A DNA stretch of 64,000 nt from Carnobacterium gallinarum DSM 4847 (GCF_000744375.1 NZ_JQLU01000005.1:310001-374000); one strand, 5' to 3'. Counted from the first letter of the stretch, positions 7,985-17,034 are shown. A program made the numbers and translations. The notes: generated from the letters alone by a model not told the origin.

Positions 7985-8964
7985 CTTTTTCTCCCAACAT
8001 TCTTATTTTTTATTTTTTTTACAATCCACCAAACTAAGATTAGTGTCAGTAAGATGAAAAGTACTAGAGTGACATATGAAAATATAATATTCCAGACTTC
8101 AGACACAGCATACATATCTTCTATCTCTGCTATAGCAAAAATCAATAACATACTAAGCACTACATATGTTGATATCTTTTTTGAACGCAATTTTATTATC
8201 TTTTTCCATGATCTTTTGGGCTCATCAGTATAAGTTATCCAGTAGTCTTTATTCTTATTTAGCAAATAAGCAGAATATCCTACTTCTATTGTTAATCTAG
8301 AAAAAATAGCTCCCAAAAACAAGCCAAACAATACTCCAAATATTTTTGCCAAATTTCCCGTCAAAAAAGCACCTATCATTGAACTACCAAAGATTATCCA
8401 CAATGATTTTGATTCATAAACTTTAGATTGAGCAAAATAGTTAGCTGTGGTACGCTCTGTGGGGAACCCTACTTCTAATTGTTTTTTTAGCCAATAAAAA
8501 TTATAAATCAAACAACCAATATACTCTAAACTAAACAATATTATAATGATAATCGAAAAATTTGATCCATACCAAATTTCATTAGGATTATCCCATTGAG
8601 TTATCATATAGAACATAAACATTAATATGCCTGTAAGTATAATTGATTGGACTACTCCTAATATACCTAAAAATCCTTGGTGTTGAAGTAGGACTCGTCT
8701 GACAGCTCTTAAATTAACAGATAAAAATGTCAATAACATAAAAATAGCAATACATATAATAAAGATATTAACTTTACTTTCGAGTGGATTTATCCCATAG
8801 CCTAGAACAGCAACATTCCATGTTATAGGCAAACAAAGAAGGGCAATAACCAAGCCTGCCAAAGATATTTGCAGCAAGCTGATACCTCCTCTAGTAGCTA
8901 TAAATGATTTAAAATAGGTTTTATTTTTTTCATCTATCGATTCACTTTTAATATTCATTTCCAT
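7981..8964 (-). CDS. polytopic membrane protein, probable immunity to LXG toxin 1
   Basis: About 327 residues with a short charged N-terminus and about seven or eight hydrophobic segments (for example SLLQISLAGLVIALLCLPITW and the C-terminal VTLVLFILLTLILVWWIVKK), ending in KKIKNKNVGRKR. Start chosen at ATG 8964 because GGAGG lies just upstream, overlapping the toxin stop. The gene directly follows the LXG toxin, the usual place of the cognate immunity gene. A membrane-located immunity protein fits a toxin with a glycine-rich, membrane-active tail. No family was recognised. Confidence 0.65.
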   Translation of the reverse strand: MEMNIKSESIDEKNKTYFKSFIATRGGISLLQISLAGLVIALLCLPITWNVAVLGYGINPLESKVNIFIICIAIFMLLTFLSVNLRAVRRVLLQHQGFLGILGVVQSIILTGILMFMFYMITQWDNPNEIWYGSNFSIIIIILFSLEYIGCLIYNFYWLKKQLEVGFPTERTTANYFAQSKVYESKSLWIIFGSSMIGAFLTGNLAKIFGVLFGLFLGAIFSRLTIEVGYSAYLLNKNKDYWITYTDEPKRSWKKIIKLRSKKISTYVVLSMLLIFAIAEIEDMYAVSEVWNIIFSYVTLVLFILLTLILVWWIVKKIKNKNVGRKR

Positions 8965-8968
8965 AGAA

Positions 8969-10465
8969 TTAACCTCCAAACCCAAAATTAAATCCTCCTA
9001 CTAAATTGCTTATCTTATCCCCAATACCTTTTGTAACATTCTTCACACCATCTTTTACATGATCAACGGTACTTTTAGGTGGATCGCCAAAGGGATGATT
9101 TATAAACATATTTACCCCTATGCCTACACCAGCTCCAACAACTGTCCCTAAAGGAGGTAAGAAGGCTGAACCAACCATTGCACCAACCGCAGAAGCTCCT
9201 GCACCTGAACCAATATCTATTGTAGTATCTGTCACAAAATTAACTGTTTCTCCTACACCAAGCCCATCAGATAGATCTATGTTATCTGCAAAATTATTTC
9301 CTATTGTTAACCCCGTTCCAAGAATTCCTAGACCTTTTCCAAATTTACTAACTTTTGAAGCATCTCCCCATCTTTTAAAATCATTAATGGGATTAAAAGC
9401 ATCTTTAAACCCTACAAACCCTGCTGCTTTCATCTCCCCAAAATTAAACTTTCCGTTTGGAAGCCTTGAGTAGTGATAGTCTCCTAGATCAATACCAGAC
9501 TTATTTTGGAAGTCTTTACCTAGATTGTAAGTGTGACCTCCATTTTGAGTTGGTTTAAATAAAAATCTATTTCTACATTTCAATCTACCTAATGAATCTT
9601 GAGAGATGGCAATGCCATTTAGAAAAGCACGGCCATTTCTAAAACTTATAGCTGATACCGTTCCATCTTTAAAATAATCTAAAAAGTCAGGTCCAAATTT
9701 TTGAAGATTTTCGCTTAACCAGTTTTCCGTTTCTTTAGGTGTCCTATTTTTCGGCATGTGTGTAACGGCATAGTTTGGTGAATTCTTAAATGCTGCTATA
9801 TCTTTTTGGCTCGTAAACCAACTTTTATCTACTCCAGCTGGCAAGGTATATGAGCCGTCAGGATTTACAATCATGCTATCTAACACTAGAACTCCTTGTA
9901 TGGCTATCTTCAAATCATTAAGACTATTATTGAATAGACCATTCGTTTGAGAAGAAAAGTTGTGTAGCTTTTCTAATTTTTTTTGCAGTTGCTCAATATC
10001 ATCTTGAATACTATCTGACATCCGATTTAAATTCCTCTGAAAATCAAGTAAAGCATCTAATACTGCTACAACCGGATTATTTCTTGAAGCTGTTCTTGCG
10101 ACGGACGAGGCAAAGTCTACAGAAGCTTTCATTGCTTTCTTTGTTGCAATTTGTTGATTTAAATTGTCTTCATTTAAATATCCCTCACTTGAAATAGCTT
10201 CATCGGCTGATTTATATTTTTGTAATTCTTGTTCGATTGCATCACAAGCGGTCGTTGCACGTGTAATTATTGGAATAATCAGATCGCTAAATAATCCTTT
10301 TCCAGCAGTGTAAGCAGCTCCAGCCAGAGTGCGTCCATCAACTGCTGCAACTATTTTTTGACTTCCAGTTTTTAATTGATTGACTGCTTCTTTTCCACTC
10401 GCTAAATTGCTAGTTAAGGCTTGAATCAATTCTGCGGACTCACCACTTGAATAAACTAATCCCAA
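8969..10465 (-). CDS. LXG-domain polymorphic toxin 1 with glycine-rich C-terminal region
   Basis: A 498-residue type VII secretion substrate. Residues 1-200 are helical and begin MGLVYSSGESAELIQALTSN, with a coiled coil at about 155-175, as in LXG domains. A middle region (about 210-390) contains GFKDAFNPINDFKRWGDASK. The tail (about 390-498) is rich in Gly and small hydrophobic residues (VGAMVGSAFLPPLGTVVGAGVGIGV), a glycine-zipper-like pattern known from pore-forming LXG toxins such as TelE. It probably permeabilises target membranes (inference). Start is TTG at 10465 with GGAGTG seven bases before; it overlaps the Lap2-like gene by 10 bases. The secretion machinery itself is not in the window. 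Confidence 0.82.
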   Translation of the reverse strand: MGLVYSSGESAELIQALTSNLASGKEAVNQLKTGSQKIVAAVDGRTLAGAAYTAGKGLFSDLIIPIITRATTACDAIEQELQKYKSADEAISSEGYLNEDNLNQQIATKKAMKASVDFASSVARTASRNNPVVAVLDALLDFQRNLNRMSDSIQDDIEQLQKKLEKLHNFSSQTNGLFNNSLNDLKIAIQGVLVLDSMIVNPDGSYTLPAGVDKSWFTSQKDIAAFKNSPNYAVTHMPKNRTPKETENWLSENLQKFGPDFLDYFKDGTVSAISFRNGRAFLNGIAISQDSLGRLKCRNRFLFKPTQNGGHTYNLGKDFQNKSGIDLGDYHYSRLPNGKFNFGEMKAAGFVGFKDAFNPINDFKRWGDASKVSKFGKGLGILGTGLTIGNNFADNIDLSDGLGVGETVNFVTDTTIDIGSGAGASAVGAMVGSAFLPPLGTVVGAGVGIGVNMFINHPFGDPPKSTVDHVKDGVKNVTKGIGDKISNLVGGFNFGFGG

Positions 10466-10827
10466 GGAATATCACTCCGTTTCTTATAAAGCATTTCTCG
10501 TTCTTCATCCATCTTTTTTGTTTCTTTCTTATAAGCTAATGCAATTTGTTCATTAGATTCGCGTAGTAATTGACGAAATGATCGCTCTTGTTCTTCATTA
10601 TTATGTAGTAACCAACTAGTTTGAGAACCACCAAATCTTGAAGTTTCATCATTTAAGCTATTTAGTTTCTGAAAACCTCTATGAAAGTCTTCTTCTAAGC
10701 TGTAAATAGATTCTTCTATTTTTCTTTTTCCATTATTAAGCTCATCAATTAACTCTTCATTTTCTAAAATTAGTCGATCGTATTTCACACGTTCTTGATC
10801 CTTTGTCTTATTTTCCAATTCTTTCAC
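10456..10827 (-). CDS. Lap2-like helical partner of LXG toxin (DUF3958-like)
   Basis: A 123-residue, highly charged, almost entirely helical protein with heptad-like patterns (ENEELIDELNNGKRKIEESIYSLEEDF). Position between a Lap1-like gene and the LXG gene, size and coiled-coil nature match the DUF3958 proteins that bind LXG domains and help their export. The frame opens with GTG at 10827, but a TTG at 10818 is better spaced from AGAGGTG and may be the true start. It ends overlapping the toxin start. Confidence 0.7.
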   Translation of the reverse strand: MKELENKTKDQERVKYDRLILENEELIDELNNGKRKIEESIYSLEEDFHRGFQKLNSLNDETSRFGGSQTSWLLHNNEEQERSFRQLLRESNEQIALAYKKETKKMDEEREMLYKKRSDIPWD

Positions 10828-10830
10828 CTC

Positions 10831-11082
10831 TTAAAACTTAATCTGGCTATCTCGAAGTGCAATAAGTTCTGCAATTTTGGGGAATTTTTCACTTTGAGTT
10901 GTTACACATTCAACTAGTTGAGCTAAATCTGACAACAATTGGTTATTGACTTCCATTCCAGTTTTCATACTTGCTATTGTACTTTTCCCCAAAGAGACTT
11001 GTTTGCCTTTATTGATAGTGACTGATTTTACACCAGCGACAGCAGTGGTTGCCAGGCTAGTACTAGAAGCAATCTTGCTCAT
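10831..11082 (-). CDS. Lap1-like WXG100-type small partner (DUF3130 / TIGR04197-like)
   Basis: An 83-residue helical hairpin protein, start ATG 11082 behind AGGAGG. It begins MSKIASSTSLATTAVAGVKSV and has the length and composition of the SACOL2603-type T7SS proteins (TIGR04197/DUF3130), including a polar central part and a hydrophobic second helix (NNQLLSDLAQLVECV). Proteins of this type pair with the LXG domain and Lap2 to form the export complex. It is the first gene of cassette 1; a promoter should lie in 11083-11200. Confidence 0.72.
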   Translation of the reverse strand: MSKIASSTSLATTAVAGVKSVTINKGKQVSLGKSTIASMKTGMEVNNQLLSDLAQLVECVTTQSEKFPKIAELIALRDSQIKF

Positions 11083-11227
11083 AAAAAAGCCTCCTCTCGT
11101 CATTTATTCTAAAGTTTTGTCTAATTTATTATAAAATCAGTATATCAAAAAATAGATACTTAATGTAAAAAAAATTAATAAATATTTTTTGTGACGACTC
11201 TATGTTTTACTATATAGCAGCAACACA

Positions 11228-11497
11228 AACTACGTTAAATGCGCTACTGACGAAACGAAAAATAAACCTTTCATTGATGAAGAAGCGGCGGAAATCGTGA
11301 GAAACATTTACGGATGGTATGTTTATAATGGTATGAGCTAGCTTAGAATTGTAAAAAAGCTCAATTCATCAGGAATGACTGCGCCAACAGAACGAAAGAA
11401 ACAACTAGGGATAAATCACGTTACCAACCATGAAAAGTTAAGCGGAATGTGGGCTATTTCGACTATTTCGCGAATACTAAAAAATGAGGTTTACAAC
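11228..11497 (+). pseudogene. serine recombinase fragment (Recombinase domain)
   Basis: Translated from 11228 this gives 90 codons reading through FIDEEAAEIVRNIYGWYV, then an in-frame TAG at 11339, then LRIVKKLNSSGMTAPTERK and WAISTISRILKNEVYN. This is the post-catalytic Recombinase domain of large serine integrases. The catalytic domain, the zinc ribbon and the C-terminus are missing. It is a relic of an integrase-bearing element at the right edge of LXG cassette 1. No ribosome site or start codon is kept. Confidence 0.75.
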
Positions 11498-11546
11498 AGA
11501 CAGGGTTGTGTATGCCCTTGTCTATATTCTACTTTATGAGTTAGCA

Positions 11547-11714
11547 CCATTTGGTCCTAACAGTCCACTAATTTCTCCTTGCCTCAGGTCAAAACTAATT
11601 CTATCTAAAGCTAACCTATCTTGATATCTTTTACTTACTTCGCTAATTTCCATTACAACTTGTTTTTCCAACTGAAACACCCCACTGATTTATTTACTTG
11701 ATAAACTTAGTATA
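11547..11714. repeat. direct repeat copy B (168 bp, orphan ABC ATPase 5' end)
   Basis: Near-identical second copy of 5237-5404, same orientation. Here it is not attached to an ABC gene: at its left edge the sequence switches to unrelated DNA next to the serine recombinase relic. On the right it continues into the DNA that precedes the P-type ATPase terminator. It therefore looks like the original upstream flank of the ABC operon, displaced by an insertion. Confidence 0.93.
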
Positions 11715-11857
11715 GTAGCTTTTTAGTTCCTTAATTCATCTTATCGTAACTCCTTTTTCTGTGTGCTTAAGCGGATCTATTTATCAAAAAAAAGACACTT
11801 ACAACATCGCAAGTGCCTCCTAATTTATATTATGGAAATATTTATACTTATCCAACA

Positions 11858-11896
11858 AATAAAAAAGCAACTTGAGAATAGCTCTCTCAAGTTGCT
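11858..11896 (-). terminator. intrinsic terminator of the P-type ATPase gene
   Basis: On the minus strand AGCAACTTGAGA pairs with TCTCAAGTTGCT (12 bp, 7-base loop) followed by six T. It lies just downstream of the ATPase stop codon. Confidence 0.85.
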
Positions 11897-11904
11897 AAAT
11901 TTAG

Positions 11905-14244
11905 TTATGCATTCTCTAGTTGCATTTCTTTTCGATTAATCAATTTGGAATAACCAAATCTTAGAATTGCTGTAATAATCATCAAGATTAAGAAAATCGG
12001 TAACGTATTATTCGTAATCGTTCCTAAGTGTAAGAAACCTTTGAACAGATAGATTGCTGTATAAAATCCAACAGCAACTGTACTAAATAAGAAGATTCGC
12101 AATGGATTAAATGGTAGACATGCTCTTAAAACACCCAAGATACTAGTGAATCCAACCATGTAAAACATTAATGTTGTTGTTTCTAATTGACCTAATCCTT
12201 GAATATCTGAGATAAAGTAAATTGCAATAATATTCATAATAATCAACAAGGAATTTGGTAACGCCGAGTGAATAACAGTATTTAAAAATTTCCCTTTCAC
12301 TTTCTTCTTATTCGGTTCAAACGATAGAAAGAACGATGGGTACCCTTCAATAGCTAAATCAATCATGGTGATTTGTGTTGGGATAAACGGAAAAGCAATT
12401 GTTGTTAGTATACAAATTGCTGCTAAAATAACTGAATAAATCGTCTTAATAAAGAAGATTGATGCTACTTTAGTCACGTTATTTACAACACGACGGCCTT
12501 CTGCCAAGACATCTGGTAAAGCTGAAAAGTCTGAATTTAGTAAGACTAATTGAGAAACTTGCTTCGCAGCATCATTTCCTTCTGCCATTGCAATACTACA
12601 ATCGGCTTCTCTTAAGGCCAGTACATCATTTACACCATCACCTGTCATAGCCACAGTATTTCCATTTGCCTGCAGTGCTTTTACTAGTAGTTGCTTTTGC
12701 TCAGGACTAACACGACCAAAAATACTATGAGTTAGTGCCAGTTTGCGAACTTCTTCTTCATCTGTAATCGTTGATAAATCAACGTAAGTTGCGTAATCTT
12801 CAAGTCCCGCTTTGCGTGCAATATTTGAAACTGTAACGGGATTATCCCCAGAGATTACTTTGACCGCAACACCTTCTGCTTTAAAATAATCTAACGTTTG
12901 TTTTGCATCTTTACGAATCGGATCATCTAGTTCAATAGCAGCAACTGGGGTTACTTGTGGTAAGCCTTCGTCTGTTACAGTTTCACTTGTATGAGCCAGT
13001 AATAAAATACGCGTGCCCATTTTTTGAGCATTAATGACTAATTCAGGTAGTTCTGTCCCTTGCAATAACATCTCTGGTGCGCCAAAAACAATCGAACCAA
13101 TGTTAGCAAAGTTAATCGCTCCCCATTTTCTTTCAGAAGAAAAAGCAACAGCTGATAGAACTTCTTGTTTTTGATTGGCTGTAAAGTGTGCTCTTAAGGC
13201 AGTCATTGTCGCATTTCGATCTTCTGAAGCGCCTATATAAGCTCCAATTAACTCATCTGTGGGAAGATCAACAATGTCATCACGTAAAGTCGTCACATTT
13301 GAAACACTCATTTTACCTTCTGTAATGGTTCCAGTTTTATCCAAACACAAAACATCCACATGAGCCAAAGTTTCAAGAACAAACATTTCTTGGACTAAAA
13401 TATTCTTTTTAGATAACTTAATTACTCCAGTAGCTAAAGCTAAGCTAATTAACAACACTAAGCCTTTAGGCAACATTCCTAATAAAGCGGCAGCCGTTGC
13501 TACAACCGATGTTTGCATATCATCTGAACGTACAAATAACGCTTCTAAGAATAAAACAACTCCAATTGGAATAATAATATAGCTGGTAAACTTAGTTACT
13601 TTATTCATTGAACGAATTAACTCAGAATTAACTTTTTTGTGTTTTTTCGCTTCATGAGCAATCTTAGCAGAAAAACTTTCTGCTCCAACTTTTTCTATTC
13701 GAGCATAACATCTACCACTAACAACAAAACTTCCAGATAGTAAATGCGCATCTTCTCTTTTCATAATTGAATCTGATTCACCTGTTAACAGGGACTCGTT
13801 AGCTTCGATGCTGCCATGAACAACAATAGCATCGGCAGGAATCTGATCTCCCATATCTAATAAAATAATATCATCTTGCACTAAATCTTCAATCGCAACT
13901 TCTAATTCTTGCCCATCACGAATGACATGAGCTTTTACTGCTGAAATTAAAGAAAGTTTTTCAACTAAATTTTTTGCTGTTATTTCTTGGAAAATCCCAA
14001 TACAAATGTTTAATAAAATAATCAACATAAATAACAGATTAGAATATGCTCCAACAGCTGCTAAAGCAACTCCGATAATTAAGTTTAATAAGTTAAACAT
14101 CGTCCAAACATTTTCTTTAATAATTTGGCCATTGGTTTTAGTTACCTTCTCAGGCGCTGCGTTCACTAGGCCCTTCTCTTTTTGAGTGGCTACTTGAGCA
14201 GCACTTAACCCCTCTTTATATGAGGTTTTCGTTTGATTTTCCAT
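11905..14244 (-). CDS. cation-translocating P-type ATPase (CtpE-like)
   Basis: A 779-residue ion pump. Seen in order: two N-terminal membrane spans (about 55-90), the actuator motif LLTGES, two more spans, the phosphorylation motif DKTGTITEG, the nucleotide domain, the hinge TGDGVND, and six C-terminal spans. The C-terminal FFLSFEPNKKKVKGKF segment resembles CtpE-like pumps, for which calcium has been proposed in mycobacteria; streptococcal relatives exist. There is no heavy-metal-binding N-terminal domain or CPC motif, so copper/zinc export is unlikely. Specificity (Ca2+, Mg2+ or other) cannot be read from the sequence. ATG has GGGGGA seven bases upstream. Single-gene unit with its own terminator. 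Confidence 0.87.
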   Translation of the reverse strand: MENQTKTSYKEGLSAAQVATQKEKGLVNAAPEKVTKTNGQIIKENVWTMFNLLNLIIGVALAAVGAYSNLLFMLIILLNICIGIFQEITAKNLVEKLSLISAVKAHVIRDGQELEVAIEDLVQDDIILLDMGDQIPADAIVVHGSIEANESLLTGESDSIMKREDAHLLSGSFVVSGRCYARIEKVGAESFSAKIAHEAKKHKKVNSELIRSMNKVTKFTSYIIIPIGVVLFLEALFVRSDDMQTSVVATAAALLGMLPKGLVLLISLALATGVIKLSKKNILVQEMFVLETLAHVDVLCLDKTGTITEGKMSVSNVTTLRDDIVDLPTDELIGAYIGASEDRNATMTALRAHFTANQKQEVLSAVAFSSERKWGAINFANIGSIVFGAPEMLLQGTELPELVINAQKMGTRILLLAHTSETVTDEGLPQVTPVAAIELDDPIRKDAKQTLDYFKAEGVAVKVISGDNPVTVSNIARKAGLEDYATYVDLSTITDEEEVRKLALTHSIFGRVSPEQKQLLVKALQANGNTVAMTGDGVNDVLALREADCSIAMAEGNDAAKQVSQLVLLNSDFSALPDVLAEGRRVVNNVTKVASIFFIKTIYSVILAAICILTTIAFPFIPTQITMIDLAIEGYPSFFLSFEPNKKKVKGKFLNTVIHSALPNSLLIIMNIIAIYFISDIQGLGQLETTTLMFYMVGFTSILGVLRACLPFNPLRIFLFSTVAVGFYTAIYLFKGFLHLGTITNNTLPIFLILMIITAILRFGYSKLINRKEMQLENA

Positions 14245-14361
14245 AGTGTCCCCCGAATCATTTTTTGATTAACAGTCTAAGTATACAATAAATTCAAGGA
14301 TAGAAACATACATCGAACCTTAATATTTAATAAAATTTAAGCTATTTTACTAAATAACATG

Positions 14362-14406
14362 CAAAAAATGGATAATACAGAAAGTATCCTCTCCATTATT
14401 ACCCAT
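14362..14406 (-). terminator. terminator after the VOC dioxygenase gene
   Basis: On the minus strand TGGGTAATA and TATTATCCA form an imperfect stem around the loop, followed by six T. It sits directly after the stop at 14415. Confidence 0.6.
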
Positions 14407-14414
14407 TTATTCGC

Positions 14415-15275
14415 TTATTTTCTAACTTCAATCACTAGATCAATTCCATTTGGATCTGTTAGTTTAATCTCTTGGCGAGTTGAATCGTGTTCATAAGAAT
14501 AAACTTTTTCAATTAAATTTGCTTCTACTTCTTTTAACGCCTCAACAGACGGAACGACCATCGTAAAATAATTCAAACCTTTTGTACCTTTTTCCATTGC
14601 CGGAATATTTCTACCAGACCAAACATTGGTTCCAATATGATGATGATATCCCCCTGCTGCTAAAAATTTCGCTTGATTAGGAAATTCAGTCTGTAAGTTC
14701 AACTGCAACGTATCTACATAGAATTCATGAGTTTTCTCTAAATTCGCAACAGTTAAATGAATATGTCCCACTGTTGTTCCAACTGGCATCCCTGTAAATG
14801 AACCACTAGCTTCACCAATCACACCTTCTGCATCCATCTCAATCGTAATCCCGTTAATCGTACCATCTGGATTAATGTCCCAAAACTCTCTTGGTTTATC
14901 GCGATAAATCTCAATTCCATTGCCCTCAGGATCGTCTAAATAAATAGCTTCGCTGTATCCATGATCACTTGCTCCTGTAATTGGATATTTCCCTCTAAGT
15001 AAATGATATAAACTATCACCTAAATCACTACGCTTTGGTAATAGAAACGCCGTATGATACAAACCAGTCGCTGTAACTTTTGGGTGAGCTGCAACTTTTT
15101 TCAGAGTAAGTAATTCTTTCTTCGTTTCTCCATGAATTCCAAAATGAACTTCATTTTCTGTTTCACCTTGAATTTCTAAGCCAATCATTTCTTGATAAAA
15201 ATCTCGCATTAACGTTAAATTTTCAACATTTAAAACAACTTTCCCAATAACTGTTTCTGCATTTATTTTATACAT
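14415..15275 (-). CDS. two-domain VOC (glyoxalase/extradiol dioxygenase-like) protein, CatE-like
   Basis: A 286-residue protein with two vicinal-oxygen-chelate modules (about 5-125 and 165-285). Metal-binding candidates include His in GLYHTAFLL, His in VGHIHLTVAN, the YHHHIGTN cluster and Glu in LVIEV. The layout resembles Bacillus CatE, a catechol-2,3-dioxygenase. The start is ATG 15275, because AAGGAGT lies seven bases upstream and overlaps the alternative GTG. A 17-bp inverted repeat in its promoter region (15333-15349) matches the one before the mhq-like operon, which supports a role in quinone/catechol detoxification (inference). Confidence 0.8.
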   Translation of the reverse strand: MYKINAETVIGKVVLNVENLTLMRDFYQEMIGLEIQGETENEVHFGIHGETKKELLTLKKVAAHPKVTATGLYHTAFLLPKRSDLGDSLYHLLRGKYPITGASDHGYSEAIYLDDPEGNGIEIYRDKPREFWDINPDGTINGITIEMDAEGVIGEASGSFTGMPVGTTVGHIHLTVANLEKTHEFYVDTLQLNLQTEFPNQAKFLAAGGYHHHIGTNVWSGRNIPAMEKGTKGLNYFTMVVPSVEALKEVEANLIEKVYSYEHDSTRQEIKLTDPNGIDLVIEVRK

Positions 15276-15332
15276 TATTGTCACTCCTTAAATTTTTATT
15301 CTCTTAATAGTTTAATTAAAACACATCCGTTT

Positions 15333-15349
15333 AATTACTTCAAGTAATT
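15333..15349. promoter_or_regulatory. putative electrophile-response operator (copy 1)
   Basis: Perfect inverted repeat AATTACTT-C-AAGTAATT. Its core TTACTTCAAGTAA is shared with copies at 27143-27155 and 40378-40390 in front of azoreductase and mhq-like genes. It lies between the divergent VOC gene and the small gene at 15452 and overlaps a possible -35 (TTGAAG) on the minus strand. Confidence 0.6.
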
Positions 15350-15451
15350 AGCTTACTTTTTGAAAGTTGATATTTTTCATATTCTTTGCTATTCATCTTC
15401 AAGAGGATTAAACTAGACGTAAGAACAACTAATTACTTAGGAGGGAAACCA

Positions 15452-15640
15452 ATGTTAACTAGTACAGAGCAGATTACGCACAAATTAAATGACACAAAAA
15501 AAGAGATTGACCGCTTAGCAGATCGCCGCTCAGAACAATTAGCCAATCCCATCAATTATGTTGAGAATGAATTAAAAATAGCCAATCTTCAAGGACAAAT
15601 TACTGGTTATGAAGAAGCTTTACGTTTATTAGAAAGCTAA
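15452..15640 (+). CDS. small coiled-coil protein (62 aa), unknown function
   Basis: Starts at ATG 15452 behind AGGAGG. The 62 residues form two amphipathic helices with a short break (QLANPINYVENEL), charged and without cysteine or membrane segment. Transcribed divergently from the VOC gene and possibly sharing its operator. No family recognised; the length and good ribosome site argue it is real. Confidence 0.65.
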   Translation: MLTSTEQITHKLNDTKKEIDRLADRRSEQLANPINYVENELKIANLQGQITGYEEALRLLES

Positions 15641-15642
15641 CA

Positions 15643-15691
15643 AAAATGCATGAAATCCACTATTTAAATAATGGGTTTCATGCATTTTTTT
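15643..15691. terminator. bidirectional terminator
   Basis: AATGCATGAAA pairs with TTTCATGCATT, followed by seven T on the plus strand and preceded by A-rich DNA for the minus strand. It serves the convergent genes ending at 15640 and 15695. Confidence 0.8.
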
Positions 15692-15694
15692 ATT

Positions 15695-16879
15695 TTAAAA
15701 ATAATCTGACAATGTTGGAATCCCCTTTGGAATTATTCTTTCTAATTCCGCGATACCTGATTGATTTCCTGTTAACCGATGAAAGAAGTGCAATTCACTT
15801 ATTGAACGATAACCAATAAAAGCTTGTGTCCAAGTCTGAATATCACCTTTAATTAAAAATTGTTCTTTTTCAGTATTAACTTGTGTAACAGCAGTGAATT
15901 GTGGTTGCCCTTTAGTAAAAGTCAGTTGCCAAATTCCATCATTCCACGGTGCAATTGGATCACTTATTTCAAGATAAAGTTCCTTTTCACTTAGTTCTTT
16001 GAATGGATACTGAGATAAAAATCGCTGAATATTTACAATACGTCCCATCATAGATGGAATAACTTCTTGTTTAATGCGTGGATTTTCTAATAAATAAGCT
16101 TGCTGCTCATCCATTCCACCAGTATAGTCAAAAAACTTAAAACTGCCACTATGAGAACTTATAAATCCCCATAACATCTCATAGGCTGTATGTGTGTGAT
16201 AGATCATTTCCTCAATCTTAAACGTCTCTCCATCCAAATAATAGACAATATAGCCCTCTGGTTGATTCGCTTCATTTGTATAAAGCGCAATTTTTTGATC
16301 TGGCTTATGAGTAAATCGATATTCCCACCACCAGTCTTCTCGTTGTACAGCTCCTACACTGTTAGCTTTTTGCTGTTCATATAAAAATTTCATCGACTCT
16401 TTGCCTTGTTCCCATATCACACGTTCTAATTTGCCTGATTTTGTTTTCACTCTAGGTAATTGTTCAGCTGTTAAAGTCATTTTAAATTGATCAAAGATTT
16501 GTTCAAATCCATATTTACGATAGAAAGGATAGGAAAACGGTGCTAAATAAGACAAATCCATCCCTTTCTCATTCATTGTTTTTAACGATAATTTCATGAG
16601 TGCTGCAACATCTCCAGAACCTCGATATTCAGGGTAACTTGAAACAAGTCCAATTCCGCCCATTTTATATAAGGCCTGATGAAAATGAACTACATAAGGG
16701 GTAACCAATACTTGGGCACTTAATTTTTCTTCATGGAAAGCGCCCAAAGAAATTGTATGTTCAAAAGTTTCTTTAAAGCGATTGCGACGGTCTTCCGTTA
16801 TCTCCATATTAAAAGCATATCCACCTAAGGCAACTTGTTCTTCAAAATAATCTGGTGATATCACTTGATAATTTGTCAT
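15695..16879 (-). CDS. Eis-like GNAT N-acetyltransferase
   Basis: A 394-residue protein of the Eis (enhanced intracellular survival) layout: two GNAT domains (about 1-150 and 155-285) and a C-terminal sterol-carrier-like domain (about 290-394). The acetyl-CoA loop is visible in GLVSSYPEYRGSGDVAALM and the YPFYRKYGFEQ segment is typical. The C-terminal residue is Phe (LSDYF), whose free carboxylate acts in catalysis in Eis proteins. It probably acetylates amines of unknown identity. ATG 16879 fits the family start. Single gene. Confidence 0.82.
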   Translation of the reverse strand: MTNYQVISPDYFEEQVALGGYAFNMEITEDRRNRFKETFEHTISLGAFHEEKLSAQVLVTPYVVHFHQALYKMGGIGLVSSYPEYRGSGDVAALMKLSLKTMNEKGMDLSYLAPFSYPFYRKYGFEQIFDQFKMTLTAEQLPRVKTKSGKLERVIWEQGKESMKFLYEQQKANSVGAVQREDWWWEYRFTHKPDQKIALYTNEANQPEGYIVYYLDGETFKIEEMIYHTHTAYEMLWGFISSHSGSFKFFDYTGGMDEQQAYLLENPRIKQEVIPSMMGRIVNIQRFLSQYPFKELSEKELYLEISDPIAPWNDGIWQLTFTKGQPQFTAVTQVNTEKEQFLIKGDIQTWTQAFIGYRSISELHFFHRLTGNQSGIAELERIIPKGIPTLSDYF

Positions 16880-16956
16880 TTTTTCTACCCCACTTCCAGC
16901 TTAATTGATTTTAGTTTATCATAACTATCCATCTATAATCTATTTTTAGCAAATAA

Positions 16957-17034
16957 AAACGCTCCATCTGACAGTAACTAGAAATCTACTTTATTTCTAG
17001 TTACTGTTTGTATGGAACGCTGTAAAACTTATCA
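16957..17034 (-). terminator. terminator of the MucBP surface-protein gene
   Basis: Minus strand: CAGTAACTAGAAAT pairs with ATTTCTAGTTACTG (14 bp, 7-base loop), extended by an outer stem (AGCGTTCCAT with ATGGAGCG) and followed by TTTTTATT. Confidence 0.85.

Noticed and set aside
9120..9473. 117-codon Pro-rich plus-strand frame antisense to LXG toxin 1
   Set aside because: It is the shadow of the Gly/Ala-rich toxin tail (GGx codons read as xCC), has no ribosome site and lies wholly within the toxin gene.
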